A DNA stretch of 64,000 nucleotides from the NCBI GenBank assembly GCA_944326245.1, contig CALVDF010000009.1, forward strand, positions 16,014 through 80,013, given 5' to 3'. Below are positions 36,601-44,645 of this stretch, piece after piece. The stretch comes from an uncultured Bacteroidales bacterium (lineage in GTDB: Bacteria > Bacteroidota > Bacteroidia > Bacteroidales > UBA932). The notes under the pieces are model-generated. The model searched no databases, was not told the DNA's origin, and saw nothing but the letters and a program-made list of their open reading frames with translations. Every line of letters starts with the position of its first letter. Position 1 is the first letter of the stretch. A program made the position numbers and the translations under genes.

Positions 36601-36898
36601 TGGCCTTTTGGAAGAGTTTATTGCGGAGCCTGATCTCAAAATCGGACCCGTAAAGATTGCGTTCACGGCTGAGCCTGGGGATATAGAACTCACGTTGCTG
36701 CTTGTTTGCCTTTTCTGTAATGAATGTAGGAGATGTAAAGATGAAACGCAGTTCTTCAATATCCTTAAGCTGATTCTTCAACTCTTCGAAAGCATATATT
36801 GAAAAACATGAAGCTGCTATGGCAATTTTACTGCCATTGCGCAGCTCCTCCGTCAAATCTTCTTTAAGAGTTTTGCTTAAATTATCTATAATCTCCAT
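33659..36898 (-). CDS. SNF2-type helicase with N-terminal PLD-like domain
   Basis: 1079 residues, first gene of the operon. Residues about 1-140 form a phospholipase D-like fold (IAIAASCFSIYAFEELKNQL, LRFIFTSPTF) but I see no HxK catalytic motif. The ATPase has Walker A ADSVGLGKT (266-274), VVIDESHNFRN, LMLSATPVNNR, and motif VI RIIQRFGRIDRIGS, all intact. Such proteins translocate on DNA in several phage-defence systems. The TAAATTTG promoter at 36916-36923 lies 17 bp upstream and probably drives all seven genes. Confidence 0.9.
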   Translation of the reverse strand: MEIIDNLSKTLKEDLTEELRNGSKIAIAASCFSIYAFEELKNQLKDIEELRFIFTSPTFITEKANKQQREFYIPRLSRERNLYGSDFEIRLRNKLFQKAIAKECAEWIRRKACFKSNRTSENMMGFATVDDKAYAPVAGFTTVELGCERGDNAYTMINKFDSPLSLQYLSLFDHIWNDNARMQVVTDQVLDNITNVYKENAPDFIYFVALYNIFREFLDDLSEDTMPNEATGFKDSQIWNKLYNFQKDACIGIINKLEKYNGCILADSVGLGKTFTALAVIKYYEGRNKSVLVLCPKKLNDNWITYKSNYLNNPIAKDRLNYDVFFHSDMSRSSGKTNGYDLSYINWGNYDLVVIDESHNFRNGGKVTFDENDDNPRENRYLQLMNRVIRSGVKTKVLMLSATPVNNRFNDLKNQLQLAYEGDSSNFDRLLNTSSGIDDIFRQAQKEYNVWAKLPAEKRTTGELLKRLSFDFFEVLDSVTIARSRKHIEQYYDTEDIGKFPTRLVPISRRPDLTDLNSAINYNEIYEIVSQLNLAVYTPSDFLLPSRVEKYAGTESDSGYFAGRGMAGREKGIRRLMSINLLKRLESSVNSFRLTLQRIKTLISSTLEKLDNASQTENYSLDLDDISGNLDFDDRESDVFIGSKKTKIAIDDLDHISWRKYLEEDLENLNLLLFMLEDITPEHDGKLQQLISDLRNKFAAPINEGNRKVLIFTAFSDTAEYLYNCLARPIKEKHGLNTAIVTGDIEARSTLQLREKLDFNKVLTLFSPVSKDKDTIYPNIHEEIDVLIATDCISEGQNLQDCDYLINYDIHWNPVRIIQRFGRIDRIGSHNDVIQLVNYWPNVTLDEYIDLKGRVEARMKVSVLTSTGDDNPISPEEKGDLEYRREQLKRLQSEVVDLEEMNSGISIMDLGLNEFRMDLLACVKDNPDIEHTPHGLHAVVPATEDNPAGVIFVLKNRNNGVNIDRKNRLHPFYMVYISEEKEVVINHLSPKELLDRFRLLCRGKAEPYLDICKVFNRITHDGKNMKQYSDLLNDAIASVISTKKESDIDSFLSGEQGTLFTEEIRGLDDFELICFLVIK

Positions 36899-36915
36899 TG
36901 CACTACTTGAATTTA

Positions 36916-36923
36916 CAAATTTA
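36916..36923 (-). promoter_or_regulatory. -7 box for the defence operon
   Basis: TAAATTTG on the minus strand, 17 bp upstream of the helicase ATG at 36898. No other convincing internal promoter was seen between the tightly packed genes. Confidence 0.65.
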
Positions 36924-36972
36924 GCAAAAAAGTAAATTCAAACCCAATGAGATGTAAACCTCGATGAGGTAT

Positions 36973-37461
36973 TTACTCCCTCCCTTCTTTTTCTTTCCTC
37001 AGGTCGTCCAGCACTTTACCTTTGTAAGAGAAGTATTTTGCCCCTTGGTATGAATTGGAGGTGTTGCGTCTGTCTTCGGGCATGAATGTGACGGTCTCCC
37101 CTATCCCGATGCCGACCATGCTGAATTTGAAGCGGCTGCGCTTGGTTCCCTGCTCCTGTCCGTCATTTTCCATGCAGGCTTTTTCCATTCCCGGCTCGAC
37201 CGGCTTGTTGTCCTTGTATTCCGTTATGACTGCATCGTCGATAGTCTGTGCGATGTCCTTGAATATGTCGAGGGCCACCTGCGGAGCGACATTGAAAAAT
37301 TCCCTGTTCTGGCGGATACGCAGATCCGTCAGCCGGTCGATGGTCTTGTGTACCAGCTTCTCCACCTCATTGTACTTGATGGTCCTGATGGTGGCGAATA
37401 TTTCGTCTTCCCTGAAGCTGGGGTTTGTCAGTATGTATACGTATCCCGGTTCTTTTTCCAT
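36973..37461 (-). CDS. GIY-YIG nuclease family protein with deleted catalytic core
   Basis: 162 residues. It begins GYVYILTNPSFRED, the first strand of a T5orf172-type GIY-YIG nuclease, but jumps directly to EIFATIRTIKYNEVEKLVH and NREFFNV, the last part of the same domain. The roughly 30 residues in between, which normally carry the KIG turn and the catalytic Arg, are missing while the frame is preserved. It is probably an inactive remnant. Its -7 box (TAAATTTG, 37469-37476) is only 7 bp from the ATG. Lies 74 bp upstream of the helicase gene on the same strand. Confidence 0.75.
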   Translation of the reverse strand: MEKEPGYVYILTNPSFREDEIFATIRTIKYNEVEKLVHKTIDRLTDLRIRQNREFFNVAPQVALDIFKDIAQTIDDAVITEYKDNKPVEPGMEKACMENDGQEQGTKRSRFKFSMVGIGIGETVTFMPEDRRNTSNSYQGAKYFSYKGKVLDDLRKEKEGRE

Positions 37462-37468
37462 AGTGCCA

Positions 37469-37476
37469 CAAATTTA
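37469..37476 (-). promoter_or_regulatory. -7 box for the GIY-YIG gene
   Basis: TAAATTTG on the minus strand, 7 bp before the ATG at 37461, implying little or no 5' leader. Confidence 0.5.
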
Positions 37477-37549
37477 CGGATTTTATCGCATTCCGCACAA
37501 TCAATCTGGCTTTGCGCGGATTTGCGTTGCGGTGGAGGGATTTTTTGCG

Positions 37550-37557
37550 TATTTTTG
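37550..37557 (+). promoter_or_regulatory. -7 box for the BACON lipoprotein
   Basis: TATTTTTG, 20 bp before the ATG at 37578. Confidence 0.55.
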
Positions 37558-37577
37558 GATAAATTATTTTCAAGTAT

Positions 37578-38639
37578 ATGAAAGCGAGAATTTTCCCATT
37601 GGCCATCATGGCTGTGACAGCAGTCTTATCTGTCATTTCATGCGACAAAAACGGACAGGAGTCCGGAGATCCTTCCATCAGCCTCTCACAGCAGACTGTG
37701 ACTGTGGATGCCGGTGGAGGTGCCGCCAGCATAGGGTACAGCATCTCCGATCCTGCCGGAGGTCTGACCGTCTCTGCGCATGCCTCGGAAGACTGGGTCA
37801 ATTCCTTCGATTATGATACCGACGGGACGATCAGTTTCAATGTCGACGAAAACCTCTTGGAAGAGAGGAGCTGCACCGTCTCGGTGGAATACGGTGATGC
37901 CGAACCGGCAAGCTTCACTGTACTGCAGAAAGCTGCCGAAGCCCAGTCCGGATATGATTTTACGTTATCATATGAGGTTGACGGTACGGCTGTCACCATG
38001 TCCGTCGTGCCTTCCGACGACAATATCTACTACTATTTTGACGTAGTGGCCATCCGCGATCTTGACTCCGATTCGCAGGAAGGTATGGATGCCTACTGCC
38101 AGGAGCAGTTTGAGCTCATAATGAGCGGATACGACAAGTGGGGATACAGCATCGAGGAAGCCATTGCCGACTTCTGCTCACGGGGCGAAGACTCTTTCCG
38201 CTTCGCTGACCTGGAGCAGGAAACCTCGTACTACGGCTATGCCTATGCGGTAGCCGGGGACGGCTCCATAGCCTCCGCCGTGACTTACAGTCCGTTCGAG
38301 AGAGGCAAGGTAGAGCAGTCCGATCTCACCCTGGACATCCGGGTCTACGACATCACTGCCTACTCGGCCACTCTGGACATCACCCCTTCCAACGAAGACC
38401 AGTATACTTTCCTGATAACTTATGCCGATGACTTCGCCGGAATGGCGGACGAGGAGATCGTCATGATGCTCATAGACGGCTTCTGGCTCCAGCCCGTCAC
38501 CGGTCCTGTCATCGGGGAGCCGATCGGAGACATCAAGCCGGCCACAAACTATATCGTATACGCATTCGGATATCAGGGAGGCATGGCTACTACCAGACTC
38601 TTCAAGAAGGAATTCACCTCGGGGCAGGACGCCGACTGA
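37578..38639 (+). CDS. BACON-domain lipoprotein
   Basis: 353 residues. A lipobox signal (LSVISCDKN) is followed by a BACON domain (about 32-115; ISLSQQTVTVDAGGGAASIG ... SEDWV ... VLQKAA), which in Bacteroidota sits on surface lipoproteins and may bind mucin or glycans. Two fibronectin-like beta-domains follow (about 125-240 and 250-345), each with an acidic helix-forming insertion. Predicted outer-membrane, surface-exposed; ligand unknown. It is followed by a second lipoprotein gene in the same direction (70 bp gap). Confidence 0.8.
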   Translation: MKARIFPLAIMAVTAVLSVISCDKNGQESGDPSISLSQQTVTVDAGGGAASIGYSISDPAGGLTVSAHASEDWVNSFDYDTDGTISFNVDENLLEERSCTVSVEYGDAEPASFTVLQKAAEAQSGYDFTLSYEVDGTAVTMSVVPSDDNIYYYFDVVAIRDLDSDSQEGMDAYCQEQFELIMSGYDKWGYSIEEAIADFCSRGEDSFRFADLEQETSYYGYAYAVAGDGSIASAVTYSPFERGKVEQSDLTLDIRVYDITAYSATLDITPSNEDQYTFLITYADDFAGMADEEIVMMLIDGFWLQPVTGPVIGEPIGDIKPATNYIVYAFGYQGGMATTRLFKKEFTSGQDAD

Positions 38640-38709
38640 TGACTTCCGGACCTGACACACATAACACATAGACACACTGACACACAAACCATCAAACAAA
38701 TACCAGAAA

Positions 38710-39933
38710 ATGAAACCCATTGCTTTTGCCATTCTGATTGCATCAGCCATCACAGTTGCTACCGTATCGTGCAACAGGAACGACGAAGACGAACATGAAA
38801 AAGCACAGCTTCAGACCCCCGAACCCACAGTATCCGATCTGACCGGCAGCGGATTTACCGTAAGCTGGGAGGCCGTGGCCAATGCCGGAAGCTATGAATA
38901 CAGGCTTAACGGAAGTGAACCGGTTTCCGTTGACGCCACTTCCGAGACATTCTCCGGACTGGCCAGCGGCGACTACAGGATAGAGGTCAGGGCGATTGCG
39001 GCTGACCGTGAAAAATATACCGATTCCGAATGGGGGTCGGTATCGGCAACGCTCGAGGAGCCAGAGTCTGACATTCGCGTGGAAGCCTACTATACGGGGG
39101 ATTTCTACGGGACGGGGCTCGGCAACGGGTGGATCAACTTCACTCTCGAGGACGGCACCGTCGTATGCGTGGACCTCAATTTTACCAAGGCCGACAATCC
39201 TGATTTCCAGACAATACCGGAAGGGACATATACCGCGGACCAGGACGGGACCCACAGCGGGTTCACATTCAACACCGAAGGCGATTCCTACGTATTCAGG
39301 AATGACAGCAACTCCCCTATCACTGACGGGACAATGGAAGTGGCAGCCACGGCGGAAGGCTATTCGGTCAAATGCTCATTCGTATACGGGGAGGGAAACA
39401 TCGATTTCACATACAGCGGCGAGATCAGACTTATCAACCATTCCGATGAAGGACAATGGTCCAACCTCGAAGGGGACATCGCCGTTGACGGTCTGGTCCA
39501 GGGAGCCCAGATACTTCTGGGAGACATTTTCGAGTCCGGAGAGTCCATCCAGTACGCCATCATCCTTGCCCAGGAAGACTACGACCTGCAGACCAACTAC
39601 GGCCAGGGCAAGGCCATAGTTCTCTACGTCAATGCCCCGAACGATGCTACCGGCGGAGTGCCTGACGGGACATTCGGGGAGTTCATCGACCTGAACACGG
39701 CCACGGAAGCCCCCGCAGGGACAGCAATAGCCGGAACGTACTTCTATGGTACATACTATGGATGCTGGTACTTCGATGCAGGCAACCAGAACGAGGCTTC
39801 GCTCAAAGCGGGGAGCTTCACTGTAGAACAGGACGGATCCTCCGGCACCTACAATGTAAGCGGCACACTTGAGGACGGATACGGCAACAAGGTCCAGTTC
39901 AGCTACAACGGGACCCTGCCAAGAATGGAATAA
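38710..39933 (+). CDS. Surface lipoprotein with FN3 domain and two copies of an unnamed beta-domain
   Basis: 407 residues. Signal with lipobox TVATVSCNRN; fibronectin type III domain about 33-115 (SDLTGSGFTVSWEAV ... YEYRLNG ... YRIEVRA). The rest contains two divergent copies (about 118-245 and 255-405) of a domain with the pattern Tyr-Tyr-Gly, Gly-rich turn, aromatic strand, PxGTY, and final (Y)NGTLP or similar. The same domain occurs twice in the lipoprotein at 59489. Function unknown; envelope location is likely. Confidence 0.75.
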   Translation: MKPIAFAILIASAITVATVSCNRNDEDEHEKAQLQTPEPTVSDLTGSGFTVSWEAVANAGSYEYRLNGSEPVSVDATSETFSGLASGDYRIEVRAIAADREKYTDSEWGSVSATLEEPESDIRVEAYYTGDFYGTGLGNGWINFTLEDGTVVCVDLNFTKADNPDFQTIPEGTYTADQDGTHSGFTFNTEGDSYVFRNDSNSPITDGTMEVAATAEGYSVKCSFVYGEGNIDFTYSGEIRLINHSDEGQWSNLEGDIAVDGLVQGAQILLGDIFESGESIQYAIILAQEDYDLQTNYGQGKAIVLYVNAPNDATGGVPDGTFGEFIDLNTATEAPAGTAIAGTYFYGTYYGCWYFDAGNQNEASLKAGSFTVEQDGSSGTYNVSGTLEDGYGNKVQFSYNGTLPRME

Positions 39934-39954
39934 CCTACAAATAAATTTACAAAT

Positions 39955-40950
39955 ATGCTACACGATATCTTAAAATTACGCATGACCGCCGCTGCACTGC
40001 TGGCAATCACCGCTACGGCATTTACCGGCTGCCGCCATGCTTCCTGCCCTCCGGAAGTGCTGAAGGAAACCGGCATATTCTCAATCAAGGGGGACGACAC
40101 CCTCCGCTATGACCGCTACCACGTGCCCGGATGCACTCAATACGCAGATACCCGGTCAGCCTCCCCTGTGGTGATGTTTGCCTTCGGAGGAGGTTTCAAG
40201 GGCGGAGACAGGGCCTCCGGGAAGTACCTCGAATATTTCGAGTTCCTTGCCCGCGAGGGCTATAATGTGGTATCGGTCGACTACCGTACCATGCTTGCCG
40301 AAGCCGACACCTCGGCCCACGCATCTCCGCTGGACTTCATGGCCCTGCTGCAAGGTGCCGTAGACACTGCCGTAGCCGACCTGTACGATGCAACAGTATA
40401 TGTACTCGAACGGCAGGAACAATGGAACATTGATCCTGACCTTATAGTCATCAGCGGTTCCAGCGCCGGTGCCATCACCGTATTGCAGGCCGAATACTAC
40501 CTCTGCAACTCGGCTCCGCTTGCCTCCCGCCTGCCGGAGGACTTCCGTTACGCCGGTGTAATTTCATTTGCCGGTGCCATATCCTCGGCCGACAGCCTGC
40601 ATTGGAACACCCTCCCCTGCCCCATGATGCTCTTCCACGGAGATGTCGACAAGGTCGTGCCTTTCCGTAGCGCACACATACCCGGAATAGGCGGGCTGTG
40701 GGGCTCTGCCACGATTGCAGATTGCCTCAATGCCGCAGAGACCTCCTACAGTTTCTACCGTGCCGGCAATGCCGGCCATGAAGTCGCCACCATACCCATG
40801 ATCCACAACCTCTACGACATCGCCGGCTTCCTTTCCCAACAGGTACGTGCTGCCAGAAAACTTGCCGTACGAACAACTGAGTCAGTTCCCGGGGCCCCTG
40901 ATAAAGAAATGGAATTCACCATCATGGACTATCTCATAAGCAACCGCTGA
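39955..40950 (+). CDS. Alpha/beta-hydrolase (carboxylesterase-type), lipoprotein-like
   Basis: 331 residues. Signal with lipobox TATAFTGCRHA. Hydrolase landmarks: oxyanion region MFAFGGGFKGGDR, nucleophile elbow GSSAG (ISGSSAGAITVL), acid region LFHGDVDKVVPF and a late His in NAGHEV. Similar to HSL/carboxylesterase-like lipases of Bacteroidota that act on acetylated or feruloylated carbohydrates, but no specific substrate can be named. 21 bp after the preceding lipoprotein gene and 23 bp before a second hydrolase, so the three may be co-transcribed. Confidence 0.85.
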   Translation: MLHDILKLRMTAAALLAITATAFTGCRHASCPPEVLKETGIFSIKGDDTLRYDRYHVPGCTQYADTRSASPVVMFAFGGGFKGGDRASGKYLEYFEFLAREGYNVVSVDYRTMLAEADTSAHASPLDFMALLQGAVDTAVADLYDATVYVLERQEQWNIDPDLIVISGSSAGAITVLQAEYYLCNSAPLASRLPEDFRYAGVISFAGAISSADSLHWNTLPCPMMLFHGDVDKVVPFRSAHIPGIGGLWGSATIADCLNAAETSYSFYRAGNAGHEVATIPMIHNLYDIAGFLSQQVRAARKLAVRTTESVPGAPDKEMEFTIMDYLISNR

Positions 40951-40973
40951 CGTCCGTCAGATCATAAACATCC

Positions 40974-41678
40974 ATGGAATACATACTTTGGTATGATGAA
41001 ACGGCCACCGGCACAGAAAAACTGCCGGTGGTCTATCTACATTCATTCCGCGGTGACGGTGAAGATGTCTGGAAGGCTTGCCGAAGGACCGGATGTCCGC
41101 CATTTGCTCTGGTCTCTGTCAACAATCCCGGCACAGGCTTCGACGACGAGCTGTCCCCATGGCCTGCGGAAGGCGTATGGAAGGACCAGGCACCGTACAA
41201 AGGGCTGGCCTCAGAACATCTCAGGTGGCTCACGGAACAATGCATACCGGAAGTGGAAACCCGCATCGCCGGCACTGCCCCGGAAGGCAATCTGCAGCGT
41301 CAGAACCGGCCGCTGCAATTCCTCCCCATCATCGCCGGCTACTCCCTAGCAGGACTCTTCGCCCTCTGGGCAGCATGGAACTCGGACTGCTTCCACAGAG
41401 TGGCGAGCGTCTCCGGCTCAATGTGGTATCCAGGATTCATGGAATACATCAGGGACAACGCCCCACGGACATCCCTTGAAAGGGCATACTTCTCCCTCGG
41501 GGACAAGGAAAGTCACACTCGGCACCCCCTAATGTGCCAGGTGGATGCATGTACCTCCGACATCGTGGAAGCAGTCCGCTCACATTGTCCCGACACCGTC
41601 TTCCAGTGGAACCCCGGCAACCATTTCGACCGCCCGGACTACCGCATGGCCCGCGCCATCGCCTGGCTCCTGCGCTGA
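40974..41678 (+). CDS. Putative esterase (alpha/beta-hydrolase, EntFes/YieL-like)
   Basis: 234 residues, no signal peptide. The nucleophile motif is GYSLAG (about 121-126, IIAGYSLAGLFALWAA), followed by ASVSGSMWYPGF, the acidic region FSLGDKESHTRHP and a terminal His in NPGNHFDRPD. This pattern fits the D-esterase group that cleaves siderophore or sugar esters. Cytosolic. It directly follows the exported hydrolase. The downstream region holds the dispersed hairpin repeat. Confidence 0.82.
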   Translation: MEYILWYDETATGTEKLPVVYLHSFRGDGEDVWKACRRTGCPPFALVSVNNPGTGFDDELSPWPAEGVWKDQAPYKGLASEHLRWLTEQCIPEVETRIAGTAPEGNLQRQNRPLQFLPIIAGYSLAGLFALWAAWNSDCFHRVASVSGSMWYPGFMEYIRDNAPRTSLERAYFSLGDKESHTRHPLMCQVDACTSDIVEAVRSHCPDTVFQWNPGNHFDRPDYRMARAIAWLLR

Positions 41679-42132
41679 CCACGGAAGCCACACCACAAAC
41701 ATTTTTTCTATCCACAGGAAAACCTTCTGCCGCTTATCCCTGTTCCGTCCATTCCCGCCGGGAAAGTGAACCGTTTACCTGCGTTTTCGGTACACTTTCC
41801 CCCTTTGGAATCCGTACTACCGGCCCTACAGCCTCTTCCGGATCCCATTCCCGTCCATTCCCGCAGGGAAAGTGAACCGATTTCCCGCGTTTTCGGTACA
41901 CTTTCCCCTAGGGCTGCTGGCAAGGGTGACCCGGGTGCCCCTTGTAGGGCCTTCTGCAGTGTATCCCCATTGTGCGGCCCGGGAAAGTGTGATTTCCTGA
42001 AAAAGGTTGACTCAGATTGTGTGTTATGTCTGAAAAAAGTTGCCCGATACCTGTTTCCCGTCAAACGTCCATCTGTCAAGCGCAATTCATGTGCATTTGA
42101 TCAGGAAGGGGCATTCAGGAAGGTGCATTTGG
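41679..42132. other. Intergenic region between convergent genes, filled by hairpin repeats
   Basis: 41748-41955 holds the paired hairpins. A degenerate half-unit (GGGAAAGTGTGATTTCC) lies at 41981-41997. 42093-42139 contains a 15-bp near-direct repeat GTGCATTTGATCAGG / GTGCATTTGGTCAGG. Small open frames here are products of the repeats. Confidence 0.6.
41748..41955. repeat. Dispersed repeat copy A: two 42-bp hairpins, 106-bp spacing
   Basis: Units 41760-41801 and 41866-41907 have arms GGGAAAGTG and CACTTTCCC around a core carrying CGTTTTCGGT. The sequence between and after the units (AATCCGT...CTACCGG, AGGGCTGCTGGCAAGGGT, CCCGGGTGCCCCT) is shared with copy B at 55819-56060 in the opposite orientation. 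Both copies lie between convergent genes. Confidence 0.9.
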
Positions 42133-43071
42133 TCAGGCGCATTTGCCGGCAATATGGCTGGAATGGTGCACATGTGGCGAGAAATTGACGATGCCGACTC
42201 CCAGGAACACCAGCAGCGCGGCAATCCCCTTGCTCCATGACATGGTGTCCAGTCCCGAAGCCAGGCTGATGCACATGGCTATTACCGGCTGGACGTAGGA
42301 ATACATGCAGACCAGCATGGGTTTAAGGCGCTTCTGCCCTATCGGGATCAGGAAATATGCGGTAAATGTGGCTCCTATGACCACGAAGAGGATCTGCAGC
42401 AAGATATCGACAGGGATCCCGCTGAAGTGGATCTTCAGCACTCCACCGCTGAACGGCAGGGCATACAGTGTGGAGAACACGAACATCCACTTCATGAACG
42501 TCACCACGCTGTAGCGTTGGATCAGAGGTTTGAATATGCCTACGTAGCATGCAAAGCTGAGTGTATTGACTATCATCAGGAGCACTCCGCCCAGGGATGT
42601 ATGGTCAGCCCCACCGGAAGAAGTTGCCGAGTTCAGCACGATGAACAGCACTCCGGCCAGACTTACTGCCAGTCCTGCCACCCCGCGTGCCGTAATCCTG
42701 TCCTTGACGGCAACGGCCGCCACGACCATGGTCATGATCGGGGACATCAGGCTCAGCACGGACGCATCAACGGCTGTAGTCATGGTTATGGCTTCCAGAA
42801 ACGAGAACTGCGTCAGGAACAGGCCCAGCAGCGAGGCAAGGGCTATCTTCCACAGGTCACCCCTCGCCACCTTTTCCTTCCTGCCGGAGAACAGCGACAC
42901 TATCCAGAACAGCACCAGCGCTCCGGCCGAACGCATAAAGAACAGCGACATCGGAGACACATGTGCATCGTTTGCGATGTTCTTGCAGCACACGATGTTG
43001 AAGCCGAATATCAGATACGCGGCGAGGCATGCCATATTGCCGGACAATGCATCCCTAGTCTCAGCCTTCAT
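42133..43071 (-). CDS. EamA/DMT family transporter
   Basis: 312 residues with ten predicted membrane segments arranged as two EamA repeats (about 10-150 and 165-300). Family landmarks: FGFNIVCCKN, MRSAGALVLFW, a repeat boundary near GVLFIVLNS and PVIAMCISLA near the end. Drug/metabolite exporters of this type move amino acids or other metabolites; substrate not predictable. Promoter not obvious. The gene is convergent with the esterase and its 3' end abuts the repeat region. Confidence 0.9.
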   Translation of the reverse strand: MKAETRDALSGNMACLAAYLIFGFNIVCCKNIANDAHVSPMSLFFMRSAGALVLFWIVSLFSGRKEKVARGDLWKIALASLLGLFLTQFSFLEAITMTTAVDASVLSLMSPIMTMVVAAVAVKDRITARGVAGLAVSLAGVLFIVLNSATSSGGADHTSLGGVLLMIVNTLSFACYVGIFKPLIQRYSVVTFMKWMFVFSTLYALPFSGGVLKIHFSGIPVDILLQILFVVIGATFTAYFLIPIGQKRLKPMLVCMYSYVQPVIAMCISLASGLDTMSWSKGIAALLVFLGVGIVNFSPHVHHSSHIAGKCA

Positions 43072-43126
43072 TATTGAACAATTTCAAAAAACGGTGCAAA
43101 GATATGCCAGACTACTATATTCCAGA

Positions 43127-43804
43127 CTACCTGTCCAGCTCCCGTCCCAGGTAGTAGGAGTTGAAAGCGTCCTCGGCATATCCGTTCCTGCCTACCTTGA
43201 ACGAAGACGACACCGCCCCTTCTACCTTCACGCCCTGCCAGTAGACGTTGAACGCATCTTTCGCGTAACCCCAGCCCAGCGATGTAAACGAAGACGACAC
43301 TGCACCATCCACGACGGTACCTTCCCAATATACATTGAACGAATCCTTTGCATAGCCCCCATCAAGCACAATAAAACTGAAGGCATGCGCGTCATCCAGC
43401 TTCATGCCGTCATAGTATACGTCGAAATCGGTCTTGAAGTAGCCATGACCACGGCCACCGTCAGGTTGTCCAGGTCTGCCCGGACGCTGCAAGCCAGGGC
43501 GATGAACATCTGGACGCTGAGGACCGACTCCGTTCCACGCAAACCTCCTGTCCACCCTGAACGTAGAAGGGTCCACATATTCGAGGATCTCTCCGGAACG
43601 GTAGACGTGATTGCGGTCCTTGGCATAGCCGAAACCCAGGTCTTCGAAAGAACTGAAGTTGGCATCAGGCACAAGTCTGCCTTCGTAGTACACTTCATTT
43701 CTGAACCTGTCGAGCCGGTATGAGCCTGAACGCTGTGCATACACCGAACTTGCCGCCAGTATGAAAAAGGCGGAAACTATAGCTGTTTTCAAAAGATTTT
43801 TCAT
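43127..43804 (-). CDS. DKNYY family exported protein
   Basis: 225 residues with a Sec signal (LLKTAIVSAFFILAASSVYA). The mature part repeats the DKNYY unit, here as YYEGRLV, GFGYAKDRNHVYRSGE, GGYAKDSFNVYWEG, GWGYAKDAFNVYWQG and GYAEDAFNSYYLG, broken by a Pro/Gly/Arg-rich linker (about 100-120). The unit is thought to form a beta-structure; function is unknown. I start at ATG 43804; an upstream TTG codon in frame is less likely. The last three repeats are very similar at DNA level, indicating recent internal duplication. Confidence 0.82.
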   Translation of the reverse strand: MKNLLKTAIVSAFFILAASSVYAQRSGSYRLDRFRNEVYYEGRLVPDANFSSFEDLGFGYAKDRNHVYRSGEILEYVDPSTFRVDRRFAWNGVGPQRPDVHRPGLQRPGRPGQPDGGRGHGYFKTDFDVYYDGMKLDDAHAFSFIVLDGGYAKDSFNVYWEGTVVDGAVSSSFTSLGWGYAKDAFNVYWQGVKVEGAVSSSFKVGRNGYAEDAFNSYYLGRELDR

Positions 43805-43848
43805 GGCTTCCAATTTTTAAATATTCCGATAAATTCAGCGACACAAAA

Positions 43849-44556
43849 TCAATGCCGAACCGGCATACTGCGTATAATTCCTGCAGCCCAGCTGTTGAGA
43901 GCCAGGCAGTAACGGTCAAAATCCGGGCATGCCGAATCATCACCGGCACCTGTCTTGTCCCGCATGCAGTCCAGCCCGCGGGCGGTTTCCAGTATCTGCC
44001 TGTCCTCGCCGCCGACAAGTCCTTCCAGCCGGGTCATAGAGGCGATATACTCCCCGGTCTCCAGACGGTACTTCATGCGGACCGTGAACCTTGCCGCCTT
44101 GTACAGTCCCTTCAACACATCCATATCCCTGGCATGCAGAAAATTGTGCGAACTTGCATGGTACAGGTTGCATGCACCCGAGAGTACCGCCCGCCGCACG
44201 TCTTCTTCCGTAAACATTGTCCCTATTTCCTCCAGAGAACCGTACAGCGGCTTGGTGTCCAGATACAGCTGCAGCAGATCAGCCTTCTCCCAGCCACGGA
44301 GTTCCGCCTCACCGGCCACGAATCCGCAGACCAGCTCATTGTGCTCCACCGACTCCAGCATCCCACGGTATGCCTGCAGATCTTCAGGGCCCATCCTGTC
44401 AGTAATCACCACCACATCGATGTCACTGCCATCGGTCTGTTCCCCGCGGCCATAACTGCCCTGTATCCCGAAAAACCGCAGCCGCTCCCCGAAGAGACCC
44501 GTCACCTCCCGCGGAATTCCTCCAGCCACCTGTCCATATCCAACCCACCTGTACAT
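43849..44556 (-). CDS. Nucleotidyltransferase domain protein, N-terminus frameshifted
   Basis: The visible product (235 residues) has the MNT/Pol-beta motif GSYGRGEQTDGSDIDVVVI with two catalytic Asp, and a helical C-terminal half (HEPN-like, about 105-230). The real start appears to be ATG 44618, preceded by a TATTTTTG -7 box (44646-44653); that frame reads MSEKLKETDRADQPLERS and MDRWLEEF and then hits TGA just where the core begins. Loss of one base near 44508-44516 would explain this. Translation from 44556 would still give the core with a few wrong residues. Target unknown. Confidence 0.7.
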   Translation of the reverse strand: MYRWVGYGQVAGGIPREVTGLFGERLRFFGIQGSYGRGEQTDGSDIDVVVITDRMGPEDLQAYRGMLESVEHNELVCGFVAGEAELRGWEKADLLQLYLDTKPLYGSLEEIGTMFTEEDVRRAVLSGACNLYHASSHNFLHARDMDVLKGLYKAARFTVRMKYRLETGEYIASMTRLEGLVGGEDRQILETARGLDCMRDKTGAGDDSACPDFDRYCLALNSWAAGIIRSMPVRH

Positions 44557-44645
44557 TGCCCGGCAGACCTCTCCAAAGGTTGGTCCGCCCTATCTGTTTC
44601 CTTAAGCTTTTCCGACATGATTTTGCTTGAATTTGTAAAACCATG

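Noticed and set aside
33659..36898. DISARM system
   Set aside because: There is a PLD-like/SNF2 helicase and a methylase, but no DUF1998 protein and no separate DrmC; the methylase belongs to type III Mod/Res.
41709..42085. Open frames over the hairpin repeats, encoding peptides such as RESEPISRVFGTLSP or GGKCTENAGKRFTFP
   Set aside because: The same peptides recur at 55734-56253 only because the DNA repeat recurs; frames exist on both strands with no ribosome site or promoter.
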